Below, piece after piece: positions 47,976 to 55,540 of a DNA stretch of 64,000 nucleotides (positions within the stretch are counted from its first letter, which is position 1; each line of letters opens with the position of its first letter). Source of the DNA: an uncultured Alphaproteobacteria bacterium (lineage in GTDB: Bacteria; Pseudomonadota; Alphaproteobacteria; HIMB59; GCA-002718135); NCBI GenBank assembly GCA_902562275.1, contig CACESS010000001.1:78876-142875 (forward strand), given 5' to 3'. The notes beneath the pieces are model-generated. The model was not told where the DNA came from and searched no databases. It saw only the letters and a program-made list of their open reading frames with translations. The position numbers and the translations under genes are program-made.

Positions 47976-49082
47976 ATGAAAAAAAATTTCAGGTTTTATG
48001 ATAACAGACAAAAATATTTATTATTTGTCACAACAACAAATGAAAAAAATCAAATTGCTGATGCGATACATCCTCACGTAAATAAAATTAAACCTCAAAA
48101 ACCTGGTTTAAAAATATTTGATGCTGGTATGGGTGATGGTTCCTTACTTATGAATGTTATGCGTCAGTGCCACGAGACCAGCCCTAACGTACCTTTATTA
48201 GTTTGCACAAAAGAAATAAGTATTGAAGATGTAAGATTAGGTCTAGAAAAATTACCCGATAGGTTTGTTGAACATAAGAATACTGTTTTCGTCATTTCAA
48301 ATCTACACTACGCTGAAGCTGCAAACCTAAAATCAAAAAATGAAGCTAAACAGAAAAAAATTAATTGGAATATTATTAAATTAAAAGGTGACACTTCTCT
48401 TGAATTTGCTCAACAATTAAGAAAACAAAATGAATTTTTAGAAAAAAAATGGAATATAGAAATTAATAAAAAGTCAGGTAACCATACTTATAAAGAGCCT
48501 TCAGTCATGGTTATCTACCGCGAAGATCAAGAATTTAATGTTAATGAATTAATACCTACCAAAAAAAAATCAGATAATAAATTTGATCTTATTATTGCTT
48601 CACAACCTTATCGTTCAAGAATTTCAGCAGAAAAGAAATCAAAATACGTCATCGAACCAATGATTAGAGCGTTAAAATCAAAAGGGAAATTATTAACCAT
48701 TCATGCTTCAGGAAAAGATCCTGCTAATGAAATAATTCGTAAAATTTGGCCAAAAGAGGACCCATTTCCTTCTCTTGGAAATAGTATCATTTCTTATCTT
48801 AAGAAAAATTTAGATAAAGATTTATTAAGCAGTTTATCTTTTGGAGAAAAAAGAATTATTAAATGTAAATTGAGAGCTCTACCAACAGAAATCAGTGGAG
48901 GTATAGCTACATCATTAGTTTTTTCTGCTTGGAATGCCTCCATATATGTCAATCAAATGGATGATGATAAAGTAATGAAGGTAGAAAAAACAAAAAATTA
49001 CGAAAAAGTAGTTCAAAATATTGTTGCTAAAAATAAAGGCCTTTATTTTAACAATGAAATATTTGTAATCGAAAAAAAATAA
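47976..49082 (+). CDS. SAM-dependent methyltransferase-like protein, unassigned
   Basis: 368 residues. A class I methyltransferase motif I is visible (KIFDAGMGDGSLLMNV, residues ~45-60) and a motif IV-like FDLIIASQPYRSRIS near residue 205. Between them is a ~100-residue Lys-rich insertion with alternating helices. The target cannot be guessed from sequence. It begins 2 nt after the Fe-ADH stop, so it is in the phosphonate operon. Its stop is 4 bp from the convergent metallophosphoesterase. Confidence 0.68.
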   Translation: MKKNFRFYDNRQKYLLFVTTTNEKNQIADAIHPHVNKIKPQKPGLKIFDAGMGDGSLLMNVMRQCHETSPNVPLLVCTKEISIEDVRLGLEKLPDRFVEHKNTVFVISNLHYAEAANLKSKNEAKQKKINWNIIKLKGDTSLEFAQQLRKQNEFLEKKWNIEINKKSGNHTYKEPSVMVIYREDQEFNVNELIPTKKKSDNKFDLIIASQPYRSRISAEKKSKYVIEPMIRALKSKGKLLTIHASGKDPANEIIRKIWPKEDPFPSLGNSIISYLKKNLDKDLLSSLSFGEKRIIKCKLRALPTEISGGIATSLVFSAWNASIYVNQMDDDKVMKVEKTKNYEKVVQNIVAKNKGLYFNNEIFVIEKK

Positions 49083-49086
49083 TTTT

Positions 49087-49875
49087 TTATTTAAACCAAT
49101 TAACTTCTGTTTTTAAAAAATCCTCTGTATGAATAATTAAGGCGTCAAATCGAATTATTGCAACATTATAATTTGTATCTGTATTAGCCGTTCCTAAACG
49201 ATATTCATTTGAAAAGTTAGGTATTAGAGGAGACCAAGTACTTCTAGGGGAGGAAAAAGTAATACCACAATAAGAACCAGAACTCGTAATGTGTTGATGT
49301 CCAAAAAAAATATGTTTTATTATCTTATTATTTTTAGTTAAAATTTGTTGAAACTCTTTTTTTTGTTGTAAGCCTATTCCATCACTTTCCTCTTTTACTA
49401 ATGCCAGTGGATTATGATGCATAAAGATGTACGTATCTGTATTAGTTTTACCTAAAATATTATTTAACCATTCTTGCCTCTCTTCACAGTAATGTCCTTG
49501 GTGAGTATTAATCAGATTAGTATCTATAAAAATTAAACGTTTATTATCTATATCCTTAAAGTATTGAATAAATCCATTTGGATCGGTTTCAATATTAGGA
49601 AAGTTTATTTTAAACTCATCTCTGTTATCATGATTACCTATAATTAATTGAGGATTTAAATTCTTTGGCAGATCTGCTTCATCAATGATTTTTATAAATA
49701 GCTGATAAGAATCTTTATCACCTAAGTCGGTAATATCACCAGTGATGGCAAATAAATCTGCATCACCATGATTATTTTTTATATGACTTAATGCTTTTTT
49801 AAATTTACTGACAGGATCTATGCCATGAATCTTATCTATATAAATATGAGGGTCTGAAAGGTGAATAATTTTCAT
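49087..49875 (-). CDS. Calcineurin-type metallophosphoesterase (CpdA/GpdQ-like)
   Basis: 262 residues with all dinuclear-metal motifs: DPH in HLSDPHIY, GD in AITGDITDLGD, NHD in IIGNHDNRDE, FMHHNPLAL and GHQH. Length and layout fit the class III cyclic-nucleotide / glycerophosphodiester phosphodiesterases. No signal peptide, so cytoplasmic. In a phosphorus cluster, glycerophosphodiester or phosphonate-ester hydrolysis is as likely as cAMP turnover. It shares the minus strand with the AllA-like gene and phnW. Confidence 0.87.
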   Translation of the reverse strand: MKIIHLSDPHIYIDKIHGIDPVSKFKKALSHIKNNHGDADLFAITGDITDLGDKDSYQLFIKIIDEADLPKNLNPQLIIGNHDNRDEFKINFPNIETDPNGFIQYFKDIDNKRLIFIDTNLINTHQGHYCEERQEWLNNILGKTNTDTYIFMHHNPLALVKEESDGIGLQQKKEFQQILTKNNKIIKHIFFGHQHITSSGSYCGITFSSPRSTWSPLIPNFSNEYRLGTANTDTNYNVAIIRFDALIIHTEDFLKTEVNWFK

Positions 49876-49895
49876 TATTAAATATAAATTTATAA

Positions 49896-50528
49896 TTAGA
49901 TCGCAGTTTTAAAATAAATATATTTATTAAATTCCTCTTTTAAGTCGATGCTAACTCTTGCATGTACCTTACCTTGTTTTCCTTGAAACGATTGTTTTTC
50001 TGTAACTGGAAACACCCCTTCATGCCAAATGTTTGGATGAATATACAAACCTTTTGATCCGTCACAATAAAATGCTTTGAAATGTTCTGGTTCTATGTCG
50101 TCTGTTGGCAAGGCTAAAGGACAAATAAATGGTTTATTTTCTTCAGGAAAGAAAAGCTGACCTCCATCAGGATGATAATTTGCATGCCATAAAAAAATTT
50201 TTGTTGGATCTGAATATTTATCTTTTTGTAATTCTTGATCAGGATTATTGGCATAACCCAGTATATATTTTCCATCTACTTCATAATCGCTCTTATGTTC
50301 AACAGCATTATTTTGTCCATAAAGCACGTCACCTTGCCACCATGTATCAAAAGAACCTTCGGTAGTTCCACCTTCATTTCCTGTTCCCTCTTCTATGTCG
50401 CGCCATCCTTGTTTTGGCCAAGTTTCAATTTCAATATCACTATTTTCAAAACTATCGATTAAATACCCATACCCTTTAAGATTTTCATTTGTTGCTTTAA
50501 CTAATGGTATTTCAATTTCTTTAGTCAT
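49896..50528 (-). CDS. Ureidoglycolate-lyase (AllA)-like cupin protein
   Basis: 210 residues. The opening IPLVKATNENLKGYGYLID and the end FKAFYCDGSKGLYIHPNIWHEGVFPV match the AllA-like cupin pattern ('P-A-T-E-x-F-x-P-Y-G', 'G-Q-G-V-x-Y-x-x-x-x-W-H'). The protein is longer than AllA (about 160-175) because of an N-terminal acidic/Trp-rich insert (residues ~35-70). No other allantoin genes are present, so ureidoglycolate is unlikely to be its substrate. It sits 7 bp downstream of phnW on the same strand, suggesting work on an aminoethylphosphonate-related compound. The function is unknown. Confidence 0.68.
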   Translation of the reverse strand: MTKEIEIPLVKATNENLKGYGYLIDSFENSDIEIETWPKQGWRDIEEGTGNEGGTTEGSFDTWWQGDVLYGQNNAVEHKSDYEVDGKYILGYANNPDQELQKDKYSDPTKIFLWHANYHPDGGQLFFPEENKPFICPLALPTDDIEPEHFKAFYCDGSKGLYIHPNIWHEGVFPVTEKQSFQGKQGKVHARVSIDLKEEFNKYIYFKTAI

Positions 50529-50535
50529 AGTTTTG

Positions 50536-51633
50536 TTAGTTTAATGTGAATCCCAATTCAGTAACAACTTCTTTTATTGCCTTTATTGTATCCATCATGT
50601 CTTGTTCGTCTAAATTACCAATACACCCAATTCTAAAAGTTTCTGCCATTGTTAGTTTTCCCGGATAAATTAAAAAATTTTTTTCACTAAGAGCATTATA
50701 AAATTTCTCAAATTTAAATTTAGGATCATTAGGTTGTTTAAACGTAATAATAATTGGTGCCTGCAAATTATCAGGTAGCAGTTGCTCAAATCCCAACTCT
50801 TTCATTCCCTTACATATAATTTCACAATTTTTTTTATATTTTTTACCTCGTCCTTCTACACCACCTTGTTGTTTATGTTCCTCAATCGCTTGATTGAATG
50901 CAGCCAACACATGTGTTGGAGGTGTAAATCGCCATTGTTTATTTTTTTCCATTGCTTGCCATTGATCATACAAGTCTAGACTTAGTGAGTGACTATTACC
51001 TTTTGCATTTTTAATAACTTCATTTTTAACAAGAATGAAACCAACACCTGGTACACCTTCTAAGCATTTGTTTGATGAAGCGGCTACAGCATCAAAAGTA
51101 ATTGTTTTAGAACTTAAGGGTAATGCACCAAAGGCACTCATTGCATCGATGAACAGCGATAAATTTTTCATTTCAACTAATTTTGCAATCTCTTCAATAG
51201 GATTTAAAATACCCGATGTTGTCTCACAATATACAGCAAAGACGTGTGTTAAATCGTTGCTATCAATTAACTCTTCAATTTTATTGATGTCATGTACTTC
51301 ATGTTCAGCAATTTCATATTCAATAAAATCTCTCCCTAAATAAGTGCACATTTTTTTCATTCTTTGTCCGTAAGCACCATTGATCAGAATTAGAATTTTA
51401 GAATCTTTTTGAGTAAGAGAGCTCACCATTGACTCTACAGCAAAAGTTCCACTTCCCTGCATTGGAACACATTGATATTTATCTTCACCGTCTATTAATT
51501 TAACAAGGGAATCTCTAATTGATGCATTGAGATCAATAAATTTTGTATCTCTTGAACCCCAATCATGAAGCATAGCCTCCTTTGTTGACATTGATGTCGT
51601 AAGAGGACCAGGGGTTAATAATTTTTTATCCAT
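50536..51633 (-). CDS. phnW: 2-aminoethylphosphonate-pyruvate transaminase
   Basis: 365 residues, class V PLP aminotransferase. It converts 2-aminoethylphosphonate plus pyruvate to phosphonoacetaldehyde plus alanine. The start LLTPGPLTTSMSTKEAMLHDWGSRD is diagnostic for PhnW, and the PLP lysine is in AASSNKCLEGVPGVGF. QGSGTFAVESM is also typical. Together with phnY and phnA it gives the hydrolytic route to acetate and phosphate. It starts 88 bp from the divergent phnZ-like gene. Confidence 0.96.
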   Translation of the reverse strand: MDKKLLTPGPLTTSMSTKEAMLHDWGSRDTKFIDLNASIRDSLVKLIDGEDKYQCVPMQGSGTFAVESMVSSLTQKDSKILILINGAYGQRMKKMCTYLGRDFIEYEIAEHEVHDINKIEELIDSNDLTHVFAVYCETTSGILNPIEEIAKLVEMKNLSLFIDAMSAFGALPLSSKTITFDAVAASSNKCLEGVPGVGFILVKNEVIKNAKGNSHSLSLDLYDQWQAMEKNKQWRFTPPTHVLAAFNQAIEEHKQQGGVEGRGKKYKKNCEIICKGMKELGFEQLLPDNLQAPIIITFKQPNDPKFKFEKFYNALSEKNFLIYPGKLTMAETFRIGCIGNLDEQDMMDTIKAIKEVVTELGFTLN

Positions 51634-51721
51634 TAAATATTTACTTAATAAATATTATTATAAATTTGATCAATCTTATTAAAGTTGGAATTGAATTTAT
51701 TTTCTAATAAGTTAATTATGA

Positions 51722-52297
51722 ATGAGGATGGAAGAAAATATTGTAGATTATCTCTTAGATCTTTTGAAAACAAAAGGTGCTGATATTCAATACGGTAATG
51801 AGGATGTGACACAACTTGAGCACGCCCTTCAATGTGCCGAACTGGCAGAACAACATAAATTACCTGGTCCAACAATAGCAGCTGCCCTGCTCCATGATAT
51901 AGGACATCTCATATATGAAGACGGCGATCCCATCCACGAGGGCAAAGATGGTCATCATGAAAATTTAGGTGCAGATTTTTTAAAAAAATATTTTGGTGAA
52001 GATGTTATTATACCAATTAGAGCGCATGTTGATTCAAAAAGATATTTATCAAGTGTGGAAGAAGGTTATTATGATAGTTTATCAGAGGCATCAAAGCTTT
52101 CGTTAAAAGTTCAAGGTGGTCCTTTTACAAAAGAAGAAGCAGATGATTTTATTAGTAAACCTTTTATGGATAAAGCAGTAGAGCTTCGAAGATTTGATGA
52201 TTTAGCAAAAATTTTAGATAAAAAAACTCCTGATGTTGAACATTTTCGTCCCTATTTAGAAGATGCGAGAAAATCTTTTTTAGCTAAACAAGCATAA
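51722..52297 (+). CDS. phnZ: PhnZ-type HD-domain mixed-valence di-iron oxygenase
   Basis: 191 residues. The metal ligands expected for PhnZ appear in order: His34 (QLEHALQC), His58-Asp59 (LLHDIGH), a His in HHENLGADFL, a His in RAHVDSKRYL and an Asp in LRRFDD. Tyr24 and Glu27 (YGNE) match the substrate-gating pair of characterised PhnZ even in numbering. PhnZ oxidatively cleaves 2-amino-1-hydroxyethylphosphonate to glycine and phosphate; the related TmpB acts on the trimethylated analogue. The usual partner, a 2-oxoglutarate-dependent hydroxylase, is not in this window. It is followed with no gap by a tyrosine-phosphatase-like gene. Confidence 0.85.
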   Translation: MRMEENIVDYLLDLLKTKGADIQYGNEDVTQLEHALQCAELAEQHKLPGPTIAAALLHDIGHLIYEDGDPIHEGKDGHHENLGADFLKKYFGEDVIIPIRAHVDSKRYLSSVEEGYYDSLSEASKLSLKVQGGPFTKEEADDFISKPFMDKAVELRRFDDLAKILDKKTPDVEHFRPYLEDARKSFLAKQA

Positions 52298-52822
52298 ATG
52301 CAATTTAGCAACTATGATTTTATAGATTCAAAGTCATTTGCAGGCAAAATTACATTAACTTCTTTCCCAGGTCTAAATCCGGATGGTTTGTTTGAAGAAA
52401 AAATTTTAAAAAAAGAATTAGAATTATTTAAAGATAATAATTGTAGCTCCATTACTTCTTTTGTTGAAGATAGCGAATTTGAAAAATTGTGTAATAAAAC
52501 TCTATTTGTCAAAAGTATTTATGAACATAAATTACATTGGTACCATTTACCCATCTATGACATGGGAGCACCAGATAAAGACTTTAAATATAAATGGGAG
52601 ACAACAAAAGTTTTGCTAAAAAACGAATTAATAGATGGCAAAAATATAGTTTTACATTGCCGCGGGGGAAAAGGAAGAGCTGGCACTATAGCTGCTATTT
52701 TACTTATTGAATTTAATTATGAAAAACAGGAAGCTATTAATTTAGTGCGATCAAGAAGAAAAGGGGCTATTGAATCTAAAATTCAGGAAGATTTTATTTT
52801 TTCCTACAGAGCATTAAATTAA
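52298..52822 (+). CDS. Dual-specificity / CDKN3-like protein phosphatase
   Basis: 174 residues. The Cys-phosphatase P-loop is HCRGGKGRAG (Cys-x5-Arg, residues ~126-135), preceded by a general-acid loop candidate HLPIYDMGAPD. The fold is that of prokaryotic cyclin-dependent-kinase-inhibitor-3-like phosphatases. The substrate could be a phosphoprotein or a small phosphate ester. It starts at the base after the phnZ stop and both should be co-transcribed. Confidence 0.83.
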   Translation: MQFSNYDFIDSKSFAGKITLTSFPGLNPDGLFEEKILKKELELFKDNNCSSITSFVEDSEFEKLCNKTLFVKSIYEHKLHWYHLPIYDMGAPDKDFKYKWETTKVLLKNELIDGKNIVLHCRGGKGRAGTIAAILLIEFNYEKQEAINLVRSRRKGAIESKIQEDFIFSYRALN

Positions 52823-52860
52823 AGTGTAATATTTATAATTTATAGAAGTAAGGAGAAAAT

Positions 52861-53088
52861 ATGACAGATCTGTCAATTAATAGAATTAAGTGGTTCAGTA
52901 CTGCGTTAATATTATCAGGAATATTATTAACCAATTTAAATGCCTATCCAATTAACATAATTATTCACGGTACAGGGGCTGTTGGTTGGTCAATTGTTGG
53001 TTATATGACAAAAGATAGAGCTCTGCTTACAAACTTTGGTTTGCAACTCCCACTATTTATTTTTGGATATATTTATTTGCTAGCATGA
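52861..53088 (+). CDS. Small membrane protein (about three segments), unknown function
   Basis: 75 residues with RBS AAGGAG. Hydrophobic segments at residues ~10-30, 30-47 and 55-75 suggest two or three membrane helices, with short motifs IKWFSTALILSGI, NAYPINIIIHGTGAVGWSIVGY and KDRALL. It resembles small conserved marine-bacterial membrane proteins (DUF6552-like from memory, uncertain). It overlaps the arsC-type gene by 4 bp, so the pair may be co-expressed. Confidence 0.68.
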   Translation: MTDLSINRIKWFSTALILSGILLTNLNAYPINIIIHGTGAVGWSIVGYMTKDRALLTNFGLQLPLFIFGYIYLLA

Positions 53089-53504
53089 AAAATAAAAATA
53101 TTCTATTTATGTGTGTTGCCAATTCAGCAAGAAGTCAAATGGCTGAAGGAATTGCAAAAAAATTATATCCAAATTGCACTATTCAAAGCGCAGGATCAGT
53201 GCCTAAAGAAGTCAATCCTAATGCAATTTTGGTTATGAGTGAGATCGATATTGATATATCAAAAAATTTTTCAAAAGATTTTGAAAGTTTAGACAATAAG
53301 TTCAAAGATGAATTAAATACCGTTTTTACACTTTGTAAGGAAGAAGTGTGTCCAGTTTTAAATTCTAAAGCTCAGATACTTTCAATTCCATTTGATGATC
53401 CTGCATCAGATCGTTTTAGTTCAAACCAATTAGATAAGTTTAGAGAAGTAAGAGATTCAATTTTTGATAAATTGAAAAAACTAAAAAATTTATTTGAGAA
53501 TTAA
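53085..53504 (+). CDS. arsC: Arsenate reductase / low-molecular-weight phosphotyrosine-phosphatase family
   Basis: 139 residues. P-loop CVANSARSQMAEG (Cys-x5-Arg, residues ~10-16) and downstream TLCKEEVCPV, whose Cys pair matches the redox Cys82/Cys89 of thioredoxin-coupled ArsC; the later FDDP holds the catalytic Asp. Arsenate enters through phosphate transporters, so the presence of ArsC in a phosphate-starvation cluster fits. The last 60 bp of this gene are repeated as a relic at 62549. Confidence 0.87.
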   Translation: MKNKNILFMCVANSARSQMAEGIAKKLYPNCTIQSAGSVPKEVNPNAILVMSEIDIDISKNFSKDFESLDNKFKDELNTVFTLCKEEVCPVLNSKAQILSIPFDDPASDRFSSNQLDKFREVRDSIFDKLKKLKNLFEN

Positions 53505-53647
53505 TGAAGTTAAAAATTAATTAAATTTATAAAAATTTAATATTCCATTAATCTATTTGTAAACAATAAAATTTAAATGTTTCTTACCACTCACAGTATT
53601 ATTTCCTCCTGCTAATTACCAATAATTGTGAGTGGGATTAAATTCTA
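53445..53647. repeat. 203-bp direct repeat, copy 1 (arsC tail, hairpin, ugpC tail)
   Basis: This segment, from inside the arsC 3' end through the intergenic region to the ugpC stop and three codons beyond, recurs at 62549-62750 in the same orientation at roughly 85-88% identity by eye. It contains an inverted repeat CCACTCACA (53587-53595) / TGTGAGTGG (53627-53635) with a 31-nt loop holding TTTCCTCCTGCT. Here both flanking gene ends are functional, so this is probably the source copy. Confidence 0.88.
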
Positions 53648-54687
53648 GCTTTTGAAACTTGGTCAAATAAATGATATTTACCCTCTATTACTGATAGTGA
53701 AAGTTCATCATTTATTTTAATTGAAGTATTTCCATTTTCTCTGAAACAAATATCATTGCCTCCTCTATCGCTTCCATAAATTAAACTATCTGACCCTAAT
53801 TTTTCAATGATATCTACCTTAATCTTAAAATTTCCTTCAGAGTTTATAATAAGATTTTCCGGTCTAATTCCAAGTACTGCAGTATTCACATTCTCATTTT
53901 TATTTACATTAAATTTATTATCACCAAAATGAAAAATATTATCTGTTAGCCTCCCTTTAATTAAGTTTATTTGGGGTGTTCCAATAAATTCTGCTACAAA
54001 GAGTGTTTTTGGATTTTCATAAATCTCAATAGGAGAGCCAACTTGTTCAATTATTCCCTCATTTATTACAGCCAATCTATCACCTAATGTCATCGCTTCG
54101 ATTTGATCATGGGTTACAAAAACACTAGTAACATTCATTTTTTTTTGAAGTTTTTTAATATCAATTCTTACCTGACCTCTTAATTTTGCGTCTAAATTTG
54201 ATAACGGCTCATCAAATAAAAATACCTTTGGGTTTCTTACTATGGCTCTTCCCATAGCTACTCTTTGTCTCTGACCACCTGATAACATTGCAGGTTTTCT
54301 TAAGAGATACTGATTAATTTTTAAAAGCTTTGAAACTTCAGAGACCTTTCTTTCAATCTCATCTTTTGTTTCTCCTCTATTTTTAAGACCGTATGCTAAA
54401 TTTTTGTAAACATTCATATGAGGATAAAGTGCATAATTTTGAAAAACCATTGCAACATCTCTTTCTGAAGGATTTATTTTATTAATCAATCTTCCATCTA
54501 AAAAAATTTCTCCACGAGTTATGTCTTCAAGACCAGCAATCATTCTCAGCATTGTTGATTTTCCACAACCACTAGGCCCAACAAAAACCATAAACTCACC
54601 ATTGTTAATTTCTAAAGAAGTATTGTTGACAGCCAGCGTACCGTTTGGATAAATTTTTGTTATTTCTTTAAATTGTAAAAAACTCAT
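53638..54687 (-). CDS. ugpC: Glycerol-3-phosphate-type ABC transporter ATP-binding protein
   Basis: 349 residues, MalK/UgpC family. Walker A GPSGCGKST, Q-loop VFQNYALYPH, signature LSGGQRQRVAMGRA, Walker B FLFDEPLSNLD, switch VTHDQIEA, then the TOBE domain (GIRPENLIINSEGN). Last gene of the ugpB-A-E-C operon on the minus strand, 1 nt after ugpE. Its final codons are duplicated at 62740-62750. UgpC identity rests mainly on the UgpB-like binding protein of the operon. Confidence 0.9.
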   Translation of the reverse strand: MSFLQFKEITKIYPNGTLAVNNTSLEINNGEFMVFVGPSGCGKSTMLRMIAGLEDITRGEIFLDGRLINKINPSERDVAMVFQNYALYPHMNVYKNLAYGLKNRGETKDEIERKVSEVSKLLKINQYLLRKPAMLSGGQRQRVAMGRAIVRNPKVFLFDEPLSNLDAKLRGQVRIDIKKLQKKMNVTSVFVTHDQIEAMTLGDRLAVINEGIIEQVGSPIEIYENPKTLFVAEFIGTPQINLIKGRLTDNIFHFGDNKFNVNKNENVNTAVLGIRPENLIINSEGNFKIKVDIIEKLGSDSLIYGSDRGGNDICFRENGNTSIKINDELSLSVIEGKYHLFDQVSKARI

Positions 54688-54688
54688 T

Positions 54689-55540
54689 TTATTTCTCCGT
54701 TTGAATTAATCCTTTTATGAACCAACGCTGTAAAAAAACAACTACCAAAACAGGAGGTAAAATTGATAAAATAATGTATGCAAATCTTTCAGCAATTCTA
54801 GGAAGTGTTATTCCTTCGTAAGATTCAGTGAAAATTATCTTCATTCCCATAACAACAGTCCAATACTTCTCATCCGTAGTCATTATTAAAGGCCACAAAT
54901 ACTGACTGTAGCCGTAAACAAACATAAATATAAACATCGCTGCTATCATTGTTCGTGATAATGGAATTAAAAAATCAACAAAGAATTGCCAACTGTTAGC
55001 TCCATCTAATTTAGCTGCTTCTAATAATTCATCTGGAACAGACTTATAAAATTGTCTAAAAAAAAATACAGCAGTAGCAGAGGCTACTAAAGGTAAAATT
55101 AACCCAGTATAACTATTTGTAAGACCTAAGTCTGAAACTACTTTATAGCTTGGAAAAATTCTAACCTCCAAAGGAACAAGAAGTGTAATAAAAATTATCC
55201 AAAATATTGGTGTTGCAAGCTTAAACCTAAAATAGACAATTGCATATGCTGCCATCATTGAAATGATAACTTTCACACTTGCAATACCTATTGCCATAAT
55301 AAAACTGTTGATAAACATTTTTGTAGCAGTGATTTCTTCTGAGAAACCGCCTTTTTCATTTAAAACTTCATTGTAATTTTTATTTAAATGATCACCTAAA
55401 TTCCATTGCATACCCTTAGTTAGAAGAGTAACGTTGTCATGAGTAGAGCTTGCAAAAGTTAGCCATATTGGAATAACCATTAGAAGAACACCTACAAGAA
55501 GAACAAGATGCGATAATACTTGAGTAATTTTGATATTCAT
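54689..55540 (-). CDS. ugpE: Glycerol-3-phosphate-type ABC transporter permease
   Basis: 283 residues, six membrane segments, EAA coupling loop DELLEAAKLDGANSWQFFVDFLIPL. The long periplasmic region after helix 1 (KGMQWNLGDHLNKNYNEVL) resembles UgpE. It shares 1 nt with ugpA upstream, and the ATPase gene follows directly. Confidence 0.9.
   Translation of the reverse strand: MNIKITQVLSHLVLLVGVLLMVIPIWLTFASSTHDNVTLLTKGMQWNLGDHLNKNYNEVLNEKGGFSEEITATKMFINSFIMAIGIASVKVIISMMAAYAIVYFRFKLATPIFWIIFITLLVPLEVRIFPSYKVVSDLGLTNSYTGLILPLVASATAVFFFRQFYKSVPDELLEAAKLDGANSWQFFVDFLIPLSRTMIAAMFIFMFVYGYSQYLWPLIMTTDEKYWTVVMGMKIIFTESYEGITLPRIAERFAYIILSILPPVLVVVFLQRWFIKGLIQTEK

Noticed and set aside
49896..50528. 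Fe/2-oxoglutarate dioxygenase partner for PhnZ
   Set aside because: No HxD...H facial triad arrangement; the pattern fits an AllA-like cupin.
51636..51656. AT-only inverted repeat (AATATTTA / TAAATATT) before phnW
   Set aside because: Pure A/T stem in an AT-rich spacer; expected by chance and not followed by a T-run.
53570..53612. Short minus-strand GTG frame preceded by AGGAGG inside the repeat hairpin
   Set aside because: Only about 13 codons in copy 1 and a different length in copy 2; no sign of selection on the peptide.
53587..53635. Repeat hairpin as an intrinsic terminator between arsC and ugpC
   Set aside because: The loop is about 31 nt and no T-run follows in either direction.
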